Below, piece after piece: positions 45,219 to 52,728 of a stretch of 64,000 nt of DNA. Both the position numbers and the translations under genes were made by a program. The DNA comes from Pseudomonas sp. FP453. GTDB taxonomy: Bacteria > Pseudomonadota > Gammaproteobacteria > Pseudomonadales > Pseudomonadaceae. The stretch covers positions 6,204,501-6,268,500 of the forward strand of contig NZ_CP117435.1 of NCBI RefSeq assembly GCF_030687495.1, in the 5' to 3' direction. Within the stretch, counting starts at the first letter, position 1. Each line of letters starts with the position of its first letter. The notes under the pieces were generated by a model. The model saw nothing but the letters and a program-made list of their open reading frames with translations, did no database searches and had not been told where the DNA came from.

Positions 45219-45523
45219 TAGCCTGTAACTCTGTAAAAACCGGGCGTCCCCAACGTACGGGTCTTGGGCGCTACCACGAACAACGAACGGTTATGGTTGA
45301 CCAAGTGGTAAAGGAGGGCCTCACGGTCTTCATCCTTGAGATTGCGCGAGTAAAGCTTTATCAGCAGGTCGGGGGGCAGGTGGCGAAACTTCACGTGTGA
45401 GTTGCCTTCCTGCAGCGCGCGAAAATCCAGGGGCGGCCCCATCGACTGCCGCCCCAGCCAGCCGCCCAGCGCAATGCCACCGGCGAACACACCAAGCCCT
45501 GCAACGAACTGTCTACGCTTCAT
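45218..45523 (-). CDS. Small protein with Tat signal, probable partner subunit of the GMC oxidoreductase
   Basis: 101 aa beginning MKRRQFVAGLGVFAGGIALGG, a twin-arginine signal (RRQF) with a hydrophobic core and a second basic residue. The rest is a small helical domain (HLPPDLLIKLYSRN, DEDREALLYHLVNHNRS). Gluconate-dehydrogenase subunit 3-type proteins have the same layout and carry GMC partners across the membrane by hitchhiking; similarity here is by layout, not clear sequence. It shares one base with the GMC start and begins 4 bp after the upstream gene. Confidence 0.7.
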   Translation of the reverse strand: MKRRQFVAGLGVFAGGIALGGWLGRQSMGPPLDFRALQEGNSHVKFRHLPPDLLIKLYSRNLKDEDREALLYHLVNHNRSLFVVAPKTRTLGTPGFYRVTG

Positions 45524-45527
45524 CGGC

Positions 45528-46145
45528 TCACGTTCTCACGCGGACGATCCGCTGATAGAAAAAGCGCACCAGCTGACGCAACCTCGACACCGGCCATGCG
45601 ATCAAGGGCGAGCTGAGCAGGGCTTTTTCCAGCAGGGTGGAGAGCAGGAACATTTGGAAGCGGTTTGCGTCCGCCGCCGAGCCCGCATTGCTTGCCGTGC
45701 TGTTGAACACGTTGTTGGCACTGCGCGCCATGTAGCCGAGTTTCAGGCGCGGCATCAGCAACACGATGTTCTTGTCACGCAGGCCTTTGAACAGAAAGGT
45801 GAACGAGGCCAGCTTGCGGACAAAATCCATCGTGACCTGATCCTGGTGCAAGCCAAAGTCGATCAGCAGCCAGGACTCGGACGCCGTGCTCAATTTTGAG
45901 CCGATCACATTGGCGTCGGCAATGAACTCGCCGTTGTTGACACTGCCCTTGTCATGCAGGAAATCATCCAGCTGAAAGGTTGTGAACGTTGGCACAGGCT
46001 GCGCTTGCGGCACCGACCATGTGCACTCATCGATCACCACGACCTGGGTGAGCAATGAGGGTTGCAGTTCAACCTGCGACAGAAAGGCCGCCAGTTCGGC
46101 CTGCTTGCCCTGTGCCGCATCCTGGGAAATCAGAAAGATGTTCAT
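45528..46145 (-). CDS. Unknown protein of the glycan operon
   Basis: 205 aa, not recognised. An N-terminal alpha/beta part starts MNIFLISQDAAQGKQAELAAF and has VVVIDE (about 35-40), which resembles the first strand and acidic loop of a GT-A or Rossmann fold; the C-terminal part is basic with a long helical stretch (about 165-205) that could touch the membrane. It overlaps the upstream transferase-like gene by four bases and is followed closely by the Tat-signal gene, so it clearly belongs to the operon. Confidence 0.6.
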   Translation of the reverse strand: MNIFLISQDAAQGKQAELAAFLSQVELQPSLLTQVVVIDECTWSVPQAQPVPTFTTFQLDDFLHDKGSVNNGEFIADANVIGSKLSTASESWLLIDFGLHQDQVTMDFVRKLASFTFLFKGLRDKNIVLLMPRLKLGYMARSANNVFNSTASNAGSAADANRFQMFLLSTLLEKALLSSPLIAWPVSRLRQLVRFFYQRIVRVRT

Positions 46146-47917
46146 TTCCTGCGCTCCACATAGCTATCGAAAGGCGTGGAGTTGTGGATCGCCCGCACAC
46201 AATCGCGAAAACTCGAGAAATAGAAGACTTCGCCGTTTCGACGGTACAGCTTGAGCGCCGACAGCAAGGTGCCAGGCAACGCCAGGACGCGAGGATGGAA
46301 GTACTCGTCCAGGCCTTTGTAGAACCAGCTTTGCAGTGGACGCTGGCGCAGCATGTTGCGGAACTCGGAGCTGCCAAAGACCAGGTTGCGCTTCGCTTCG
46401 CGAGGGTTGCTCATGAACTCCAGGGCAATCGACTCGATGATGGTGTTCGGCAGTTGATCCAGAAGCACCCACTTCTCAAAGTCGCGGATGAAGGCCATCA
46501 CGGATTCCAGGTCATTGCCGAAACCACAGCCTTGCACCACCTCGTCTACCAGCCTCAGCCACGCGCGCGAGCTGATGGTCTTCACGCCGGTAGGAATATG
46601 CGGGAGCGTATCGCCAACCGCGTACTTGTTGGCAAAGCGTTGCAGGCGGATAAGCGCCTCGTCCGCCGACATGCGGATCAGCGGCTTCTTGCGCAGCAAC
46701 GAAAACTGCGAAGGCCCTGTATGGCCGAAACGACCGCTGTGCAACTGGACTGGCGATCCGGTGCCGAGCAGTGCCCGGGACGTCACCGATTGGGCCACGC
46801 CATAGGGGTTGACCCGCGAAGGCACACCACCCTTGGACGCACGAATGCCGTGCTCGATGTCCTCGAACTCGGCCCACAGCAGGGACTCGTCGAGGGGGAA
46901 CGCCTGCCACACTTCCTTGCGGCAGATGTACATGCTGCCGGTGGGGTAGCTGGCGTCTTTGGCGTAACGCATGGGGCTGGCAAAGCAGAACCCGGTTCGT
47001 TCGACTTCAGCAAACAGCGCAGACGCGATACTGACTACGGTGTTGTCGCTGCGGTGCATGCCCTTCATGCCCTCGGCAATCACCCCCATCGCCATGCCGT
47101 AGTCCGAATAGCGGCGCGGCCCGAAGTTGCGCACGTTGTCGAAGAACAGGCTTTGCAGGGTCATCAACGGGTAGCGCGGGCCGAAACGGCGGACCATTTC
47201 ACCGAAATGCGCGGGCAGGAACACCCGGTCATGCAGGATGACCAGGTTGTTGTAGCGCGCTTCATCGGCGATGCGATTCTTCTTCTTGCAGATCTGCACG
47301 GGCGGCGCGGTGATGTCTTCACCGACGATGCGCACCTGGTCGAAGTAGCGGAAATTCTTGCCTGGCGTGCCGCACAGCAGGATTTCCTTGTTGGGGATAT
47401 CCAGCTCGAGGATGCGCTGCACCACGGCATTGAGCACCGTGGCATCTTCGGGACCCACCGGGATGCCGAACGTCCAGCTGTCCAGGTCATCGTCGGTTTG
47501 CGCCGGCAGCACGGCGGCCTTGCGGTACACCACGCGGTTGGCACTGCGTTCTTCGCACACCAGGGCCGTGTTGAAGTAGGCACGGTCCAGGTAGCTTTCT
47601 ACGGCGGAGTCTTCAATGACGGTGAGTGTTTCGCCCACGGCCAGAAAATGCGCAGCGTCCCACAGCAGCAACGGGCTCAGCTGCGAGTCGCTTTGCACAC
47701 CGTAAAAACAGTACGAGCCAGGACCATAGATATCCAGCGGTCGTTTGGCTGCATGCAGCCCTTTGACCGTGGTATCAGGGACACCTTGCTTGAAGCGACG
47801 GAAGGAAAACAGCGTCTGGCTGCCTTGCGTCACGCTCAGGTCTGCCGGGATCGGGCGCAATTGCTTGGGCCCGAGGTAGCCCAGTTTTGGATCGTGTTGC
47901 AGCTCTATCGTTTTCAT
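46142..47917 (-). CDS. Large putative glycosyltransferase (GT-A-like core)
   Basis: 591 aa. The central part (about 160-400) has GT-A-like features: KEILLCGTPG, NNLVILHDRVFLP (about 236-248, acidic loop), GSMYICRKEVW (about 334-344) and LLWAEFEDIEHGIR (about 352-365), the ED pair typical of GT2-like catalytic sites. The N-terminal about 150 residues and C-terminal about 170 residues are unassigned; the latter contains basic helical segments. It overlaps both neighbours by four bases. It is the likely main polymerising or branching enzyme of the operon, but this is inference from fold-like motifs. Confidence 0.65.
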   Translation of the reverse strand: MKTIELQHDPKLGYLGPKQLRPIPADLSVTQGSQTLFSFRRFKQGVPDTTVKGLHAAKRPLDIYGPGSYCFYGVQSDSQLSPLLLWDAAHFLAVGETLTVIEDSAVESYLDRAYFNTALVCEERSANRVVYRKAAVLPAQTDDDLDSWTFGIPVGPEDATVLNAVVQRILELDIPNKEILLCGTPGKNFRYFDQVRIVGEDITAPPVQICKKKNRIADEARYNNLVILHDRVFLPAHFGEMVRRFGPRYPLMTLQSLFFDNVRNFGPRRYSDYGMAMGVIAEGMKGMHRSDNTVVSIASALFAEVERTGFCFASPMRYAKDASYPTGSMYICRKEVWQAFPLDESLLWAEFEDIEHGIRASKGGVPSRVNPYGVAQSVTSRALLGTGSPVQLHSGRFGHTGPSQFSLLRKKPLIRMSADEALIRLQRFANKYAVGDTLPHIPTGVKTISSRAWLRLVDEVVQGCGFGNDLESVMAFIRDFEKWVLLDQLPNTIIESIALEFMSNPREAKRNLVFGSSEFRNMLRQRPLQSWFYKGLDEYFHPRVLALPGTLLSALKLYRRNGEVFYFSSFRDCVRAIHNSTPFDSYVERRK

Positions 47918-48240
47918 TCTTCTACGACATATTTGTCATTCAACGCGCCGGGCACCTTGACCACAACGGTCACTGCATCGCTGAGTGCCTTGAAGGCCGT
48001 GATGTCGCCTGGTTCGAGCACGACGATGTCGCCGGCGCCCCAGGTCTTGCCACACATCTCGACTTCGCCGGACAGGATCAGCGTCACTTCCGTGGCGATC
48101 TTGTGATAGTGAGCCGCCTCGGCATCACCCGCCGCGTACGGCTTGACGGCCACTTCACAGGCTTGTGTGCTGAACGCAGTCGGCGTGAAACCACCGACAA
48201 ACCAGCCCTTGACCATGTCTTTCAGATTGGCGGTGTTCAT
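47914..48240 (-). CDS. Cupin-domain protein
   Basis: 108 aa single cupin from the ATG at 48240. The metal-binding motif is HYHKIATEVTLILSGEV (His-x-His-x4-Glu-x6-Gly, about 44-60) and the second half has GDIVVLEPGDITAF (about 70-83). Small cupins in glycan clusters often act as sugar isomerases, epimerases or regulators. It overlaps both the nucleotidyltransferase before it and the transferase after it by four bases. Exact reaction unknown. Confidence 0.78.
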   Translation of the reverse strand: MNTANLKDMVKGWFVGGFTPTAFSTQACEVAVKPYAAGDAEAAHYHKIATEVTLILSGEVEMCGKTWGAGDIVVLEPGDITAFKALSDAVTVVVKVPGALNDKYVVEE

Positions 48241-48968
48241 CGTGGGCCTACATTCTCGAACGCGTGCAACTGGTGATGGCTCTTGAGCGGGTGGTACTGG
48301 CTCGGGTCCACACGGTGGGTGCCGATTTTCTTGTGCAGCAGCACCAGTTCGTTGAGCGCCGGCGCAATGTAGAACGCATCGTTGACCTTGAAGTCCTTGC
48401 GGATCATTTCCTTCACGGCCTCGACAAACACACTGCCCTTGGCAAACCAGTACAGACCGGCCACGGCGTGGTTGCTGATCGGGTTCTTCTCGGCAGCCTC
48501 GACCACATACCCCTGCGGGTTCTTGCGTACGAACGAGTAGCGCGGGTGCAGCGACTTGAATACCACGACGCCGGCATCGCATTCGTCGCGACGGAAGTCT
48601 TCGACGATATTGCCCAGCGGCGCATCGAGCAGTTCGTTGCAGCTGAGGATCAGCAGTTCATCGTCGTTGTCGATGCTCTCGGCGGCCAACAGCGCGGTGC
48701 AGGCAGCGCCCATGGTCAAGGTGTGTACCGCGTGAATAGAGGCGATCGGACTCATCTGCTGCAACATGTTGCGCAGGTGGTACTTGGCGACGTCAGCCTT
48801 GGGCAGCATGCAGGAGATGCTGGCCGGGTTGAGCTCCAGGCACTTTTCGACCAGGTCCTGGATCAACGGAATGCCATCGCGTTCGGTCAGGTAGCCTGGG
48901 TAGTTGCTTTCGGATATGACCGAAGTGGTATCGCCACCGGCGAGCAGTATGATGTTCAACTTGCGCAC
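48237..48968 (-). CDS. NTP-transferase-like protein, copy 2 of the glycan operon
   Basis: 243 aa from a GTG at 48968, supported by a strong GGAGG 8 bases upstream; the frame has no better start. It begins RKLNIILLAGGDTTSV, the LAGG glycine loop of sugar nucleotidyltransferases, although the usual GxGxRxxxxTxxxPK pattern is degenerate (GGDTTSVISESNYPGYL). ILSCNELLD (about 105-113) replaces the usual D-x-D metal site. It is a clear distant relative of the copy at 50241-50996 (NDAFYIAPALNE versus NGEFYVAPAYNE), so the pair arose by duplication and this copy may have changed function. It overlaps the HAD gene by 13 bases. Confidence 0.72.
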   Translation of the reverse strand: MRKLNIILLAGGDTTSVISESNYPGYLTERDGIPLIQDLVEKCLELNPASISCMLPKADVAKYHLRNMLQQMSPIASIHAVHTLTMGAACTALLAAESIDNDDELLILSCNELLDAPLGNIVEDFRRDECDAGVVVFKSLHPRYSFVRKNPQGYVVEAAEKNPISNHAVAGLYWFAKGSVFVEAVKEMIRKDFKVNDAFYIAPALNELVLLHKKIGTHRVDPSQYHPLKSHHQLHAFENVGPR

Positions 48969-49612
48969 AACATTTCCTCCAGCTCTGGAGCCTTGGCGTT
49001 GATCTGTTCGATCCGGGCAGTGATGTTGTCCAGGTTCACATCGGCGACATCCTCGACCACCAGCACGTGAGCGCCGGAAGCACGGGCGGCACGGATGCCG
49101 TTCTCGTTGTCTTCCACGATCAGGCACTCTTCAGGCAACAGCCCGAAGGACTCGATGGCCTTGATGTAGATATCGGGTGCAGGCTTGGCGTTGGGCACGT
49201 CTTCGTTGGAAAACTTGCGGTCCAGGTACTGATCCAGGCGCGACTTTTCCATCATCACTTCGACGGTGTTGCGGATCGAGTTGGACGCCACGGCCAGCTT
49301 GTAGCCCTGGCTCTTGAGCGACGACAGCGCGTACTGGTGAACGAAGGTTGGCTTGCACTGGGCGTAGACGATTTCCATCGTGTACATCTGCTTCATCTCG
49401 TTGATGAACTGGTGCAGTTCCACCGGCAAGTCACGCTCGACGCTGAGGATGTCCAGCTTGCGCGAGGTTGGCAGACCATCGTAGGTGGTCAGGTGTTCAT
49501 GGCGGCTGATGGTGTGGCCGAACAGGTTCAGCGCCTTGTTCAGCGCTTCGTAGTGCCAATCTTTCGCTTCGATCAGCACACCATCCATGTCGAAAATCAC
49601 GGCTTTAATCAT
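48956..49612 (-). CDS. HAD-superfamily phosphatase, beta-phosphoglucomutase-like
   Basis: 218 aa. Motif I is VIFDMDGVLIEA (nucleophile Asp about 8, acid Asp about 10), motif II VASNS (about 107-111), motif III lysine in NAKPAPDIY, and motif IV VEDNENGIRAA (about 165-175). A helical cap lies between motifs I and II. Such enzymes remove or move phosphate on sugars; here it would provide a sugar or sugar-1-phosphate for the adjacent nucleotidyltransferases. It starts 4 bp after the phosphodiesterase-like gene and overlaps the GTG of the next gene. Confidence 0.88.
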   Translation of the reverse strand: MIKAVIFDMDGVLIEAKDWHYEALNKALNLFGHTISRHEHLTTYDGLPTSRKLDILSVERDLPVELHQFINEMKQMYTMEIVYAQCKPTFVHQYALSSLKSQGYKLAVASNSIRNTVEVMMEKSRLDQYLDRKFSNEDVPNAKPAPDIYIKAIESFGLLPEECLIVEDNENGIRAARASGAHVLVVEDVADVNLDNITARIEQINAKAPELEEMLCAS

Positions 49613-49616
49613 GATG

Positions 49617-50234
49617 TCATTCCTTGAAGAAAGAGCGAGCTGCTTCGGGCAGGTCGGTGCATAACGTCAGGTTGTCGGCGCCCTGGAATTGGGCGAGGAG
49701 TCGCCACAAGGACATGTGTTCGCGGCCGTGCAGTTCCGAGGACACTACACATACCTGCTTGCCCTGGCCCAGCAGGTCGGCAAGCTGGGCGGACGAGTAC
49801 CACTCGGCACCGAAGCTATCCAGCCAGATACCGTCAGCCTCGTTCAGCCACGCGGGTACGGGCTCGACCTCACTCTGGCGGGTATAGCTGCTTACACCGC
49901 TGGCGAGGTAGCTGCGCATATCGGGTACAGCCATGTCGAAGACAAACCAGTTGCTGTGGCCATGCGCTTCGAACGCCGCCTTCAGCGGAGCACAAAGACC
50001 ATCGGCCTTGATGTTCATCGCCAAAGGCAAGTTGCGCCCAGCCATGATCGCCAGCAGTTCGTCCAGCGACATTTCGCTGCCGTCAGGCATATCGTGGGAA
50101 ATAACCAGACGCCCGCCGATGTCGCGTACGTCGGTTTCCGTGCCGAAGCCCAGGTCGAATGAGCGCTCGAAGGCAACTCGCTGGTTACGCTCGGGCTTTT
50201 GCAGCCAGTAGCCGCGGTGACTGATGATCTGCAT
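49617..50234 (-). CDS. Glycerophosphodiester phosphodiesterase-like protein
   Basis: 205 aa TIM-barrel of the GDPD/PI-PLC fold. It opens IISHRGYW (catalytic His about 6), has N and AFERSFDLGFGTETDVRDIGG (about 22-42, with the Glu-x-Asp metal pair) and LVISHDMPDG (second catalytic His about 48). Family members hydrolyse glycerophosphodiesters. In a glycan operon it may release or transfer glycerol phosphate or another phosphodiester decoration. No signal peptide, so cytoplasmic. It lies 6 bp after the first nucleotidyltransferase. Confidence 0.8.
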   Translation of the reverse strand: MQIISHRGYWLQKPERNQRVAFERSFDLGFGTETDVRDIGGRLVISHDMPDGSEMSLDELLAIMAGRNLPLAMNIKADGLCAPLKAAFEAHGHSNWFVFDMAVPDMRSYLASGVSSYTRQSEVEPVPAWLNEADGIWLDSFGAEWYSSAQLADLLGQGKQVCVVSSELHGREHMSLWRLLAQFQGADNLTLCTDLPEAARSFFKE

Positions 50235-50240
50235 GATCGA

Positions 50241-50996
50241 TCAGCGCCCTGCACACGCTGCGCGGCTGACCGGCAGATCGAGGAACAGGTTCAAGTCCGC
50301 CGGGATACCCAGGCCATACATGCCTGCGCCTTCCGAACCGACGTTGTAATGGATGACCAGGGCCTGATCTTCGATCATCTCGTTGTAGGCCGGCGCAACG
50401 TAGAACTCGCCATTGACCCGCAGGTCTTTGTCGAACATCGCTTCGATGGCGCCGATCAACTGGCGACCGCTGCGGAAGTTGTAGATACCCACCGTGGCCT
50501 CATCGGAAATCACTTCCTTTTCAACCACCGAGTTGATGCGCCCGTCATCGGCGAAACCGACAAAGGACCACTTCGGGTCGTTCGCCTTCATGGTCATGAT
50601 CAGGCCGTCGGCATCCTGTGCCTGCATGGCACTCAGGTAGTCGTTGATGTCGACGTCAACGTATTGATCGCTGTTGGCGATCATCACCGGATGATCGGAG
50701 TCGATCAGATCCTTGGCCGCATACACGGTGCACGCTGCACCTTCTGTGACACCGTTCAACTCTACAATGGCGCAACCTGGCGCCCAGGCCTGCAGCTTGT
50801 CTTTCAGGCCGTAAGCCTCAACGTGCGCCGCCTGGCAGATAAAGATGAAGCGGTGCTCGCAGGCGGGGGTGAGGTTGTCGATGACCACTTTGATCATCGG
50901 CACCGAGTGCACAGGGATCAGCGGTTTCGGATCGGCGTAGCCTGCCACTGCGAAGCGGCTGCCGGCACCGGCCATGGGAACGACTATGTTAAGCAT
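50241..50996 (-). CDS. Sugar-phosphate nucleotidyltransferase, copy 1
   Basis: 251 aa. The N-terminal loop IVVPMAGAGSRFAVAGYADPKPLIPV (about 4-29) is the G-x-G-x-R...PK-x-L motif of nucleotidyltransferases, and MIANSDQYVDVDI (about 104-116) carries the acidic metal site. It would activate a sugar phosphate, or a polyol phosphate such as glycerol-P, with CTP, GTP or UTP. It starts 10 bp after the ABC ATPase gene. The activated product cannot be named from sequence alone. Confidence 0.85.
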   Translation of the reverse strand: MLNIVVPMAGAGSRFAVAGYADPKPLIPVHSVPMIKVVIDNLTPACEHRFIFICQAAHVEAYGLKDKLQAWAPGCAIVELNGVTEGAACTVYAAKDLIDSDHPVMIANSDQYVDVDINDYLSAMQAQDADGLIMTMKANDPKWSFVGFADDGRINSVVEKEVISDEATVGIYNFRSGRQLIGAIEAMFDKDLRVNGEFYVAPAYNEMIEDQALVIHYNVGSEGAGMYGLGIPADLNLFLDLPVSRAACAGR

Positions 50997-51006
50997 TTGA
51001 ACTCCT

Positions 51007-51708
51007 TTACCTACGTACTAGGTACTCTTCATACGCATCAATGACTTCACTGGCCGGGCCAATCATTTGTACCCGTCCGTCCTTGAGCCAGCACACGCGG
51101 TTGCATAGCTCCCTGACTCGTTGTGAGTCGTGCGAGACAAATACGACAGTCTGGTTACCCATCATCATTTCTCGCATGGTGGCTTCGGCCTTCTCACGAA
51201 AGTGGCCGTCGCCGACACTGAGCACTTCATCCAACAGGATCACATCAGGTCGTGAGTACTTGGAGATGGCAAAGCCGAGGCGCGCCTTCATTCCGGTGGA
51301 ATAGCTGCGCACGGGCACTGCGGCGCTGGCCTGGAGTTCGGCGTAGTCGAGAATCTCGTCGCTCAATTCGCGCATGCGCTTGCGGCTCATGCCCATGAGC
51401 ATGCCGCTGAGGACAATATTGTCGCGGGCGTCGAGGTTTTCATCGAAACCCAGCTGCAGATTGAGCAGTGAGACGCTGGATACCGACTGGGTCAGGCTGC
51501 CACGGGTGGGCTGGTAGATCCCCGCCAGTACCTTGAGCAAGGTGCTCTTGCCGGCGCCGTTGCTGCCGACTATTCCGAACGTATCGCCACGGGCGATCGA
51601 AAAAGACAGATCGTGCAATACCGTGGTGGAGGCACGCGACAGCAAGCGCAGACCATTACGGAAGGTCAGCGACAGTGATTTGATTGTCATGGCTGCAGGC
51701 ATCGTCAT
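51007..51708 (-). CDS. Polysaccharide ABC exporter ATP-binding protein (Wzt/KpsT/TagH-like)
   Basis: 233 aa. Walker A GSNGAGKS (about 48-55), signature YSTGMKARLGFA (about 144-155, the S-T-G-M form typical of polysaccharide exporters) and Walker B VILLDEVLSVGD (about 164-175). It lacks the C-terminal carbohydrate-binding domain of A-band/O9a-type Wzt, so export should not depend on recognition of a modified chain end, as in capsule (KpsT) and teichoic acid (TagH) systems. It overlaps the permease gene by four bases. The cluster encodes no obvious Wzx or Wzy. Confidence 0.9.
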   Translation of the reverse strand: MTMPAAMTIKSLSLTFRNGLRLLSRASTTVLHDLSFSIARGDTFGIVGSNGAGKSTLLKVLAGIYQPTRGSLTQSVSSVSLLNLQLGFDENLDARDNIVLSGMLMGMSRKRMRELSDEILDYAELQASAAVPVRSYSTGMKARLGFAISKYSRPDVILLDEVLSVGDGHFREKAEATMREMMMGNQTVVFVSHDSQRVRELCNRVCWLKDGRVQMIGPASEVIDAYEEYLVRR

Positions 51709-52496
51709 TTGCTCAGCGCCATGGCATAGGCGTTCTTGTTCCGGGACAGGAACAGGACGGCCAGAATCAACAACACCAGTGCACCGCCGGCCAGGGTCAG
51801 CAGGTCAGCCAGTACCGGGGCACGCCCGTACATCAACACATCGCGGTACATTGAAATCAATGCGGCCAACGGGTTGATATCAAGCAGGAAACCCAGCTCG
51901 GCAGGGATGTTGGCTTTTGCATAGAACACGCCAGAGGCAAACATCAAAAACTGCAAGCCGGTGGAAATCAGGATGCGCAGGTCCGGCATGAATGGAATCA
52001 GCCCGGCAACGAATACTCCCACCGCAGCGGTAATAATCAACTGCACGAAGGCGATCAGCGGGACGTACAACCAAAGCCAGCTGGGCGTATTACCCAGGGC
52101 ACACAGAAGCAACAGCAACAAGACAACGACCAGTGACTCTTTCACCAGGTCCTTGAATATTGATGTCATCGGGAAGATCAGAGGGTCAACCTTGCAATGC
52201 TCGAGAATGTGCTTTTTCTCGTAAATTGCATCGGTGCAATTCATCACGCTCTTGTTGAACCAGGTCCAGAACGTGACGCCGATAATCAGGAAAACTGCAA
52301 AGTTTTCGACCTGAATACGCAGCAAATGACCAAATACGCTGTAGTAGATGCCGAGCAGGAGCATCGGTTCAAGCACCCACCAGGCAAGGCCCAGCCGGGT
52401 TCGTGTCGATTCTGATTTAAGCCCTAGCCGGGCACGTTCCATCGCCACTTGAAGTGTCGACCAAACGTTCAGACTTCCGTGTCGCCAACGCATCAC
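51705..52496 (-). CDS. Polysaccharide ABC-2 transporter permease (Wzm/KpsM/TagG-like)
   Basis: 263 aa with about six membrane helices and the family segments LGLAWWVLEPMLLLGIYYSVFG (about 35-55 region), FLIIGVTFWTWF and INPLAALISMYRDVLMYG near the C-terminus. It moves a lipid-linked glycan from the cytoplasm to the periplasmic side. It is the first gene of a run of 12 closely spaced or overlapping genes reaching 42739. Upstream lie 232 non-coding bases containing the operon promoter and the end of glmS. Confidence 0.9.
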   Translation of the reverse strand: MMRWRHGSLNVWSTLQVAMERARLGLKSESTRTRLGLAWWVLEPMLLLGIYYSVFGHLLRIQVENFAVFLIIGVTFWTWFNKSVMNCTDAIYEKKHILEHCKVDPLIFPMTSIFKDLVKESLVVVLLLLLLCALGNTPSWLWLYVPLIAFVQLIITAAVGVFVAGLIPFMPDLRILISTGLQFLMFASGVFYAKANIPAELGFLLDINPLAALISMYRDVLMYGRAPVLADLLTLAGGALVLLILAVLFLSRNKNAYAMALSK

Positions 52497-52557
52497 ACAG
52501 CCTCAGCAAAAAAAACAATCGAAAAGTCTATAGGAATAATGGCATTTAGCCCAGCAA

Positions 52558-52587
52558 TCAATACCCTTTTCATACAAAAAAGTTCAA
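52558..52587 (-). promoter_or_regulatory. Possible sigma-70 promoter of the glycan operon
   Basis: On the minus strand TTGAAC (52587-52582) and TATTGA (52563-52558) are separated by 18 bases, 62 bases before the wzm-like start codon. The region is unusually AT-rich for this genome. Other pairs are possible, so this is only a candidate. Confidence 0.3.
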
Positions 52588-52690
52588 TTTTTCAGACGAA
52601 CGTTACTTGCGCCCACGACACAACGCCGCCATTGCGACGCTGGCGAATCCTGAGGATCGGGCTGAAAAAAGGAGGGCGATGGGAGCGATA

Positions 52691-52714
52691 GAGGCCCGCA
52701 CGTCGGCGGGCCTC
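52691..52714 (-). terminator. glmS terminator hairpin
   Basis: GAGGCCCGC (52691-52699) and GCGGGCCTC (52706-52714) form a perfect nine-base stem with a six-base loop, 15 bases after the glmS stop. The trailing bases on the glmS strand are TATCGCTCCC, so the T-run is weak. Confidence 0.7.
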
Positions 52715-52728
52715 CAGGTGACGGTCTG

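Larger units (their letters stand above)
52497..52728. other. glmS downstream region (predicted Tn7-type attachment region)
   Basis: Non-coding 232 bp between the glmS stop and the glycan-export operon, AT-rich in the half next to the operon. In bacteria with Tn7-like elements, insertion occurs about 25 bp after the glmS stop, which here is near 52704, inside the glmS terminator loop. No Tn7 end sequence or tns gene is visible, so the site looks empty. Confidence 0.6.

Noticed and set aside
46055..48106. A 683-codon plus-strand open frame
   Set aside because: It lies antisense to the overlapping glycan-operon genes and has no domain or ribosome site.
52497..52728. Resident Tn7-like transposon next to glmS
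   Set aside because: No tns genes or terminal repeats are visible; only the potential target region is present.
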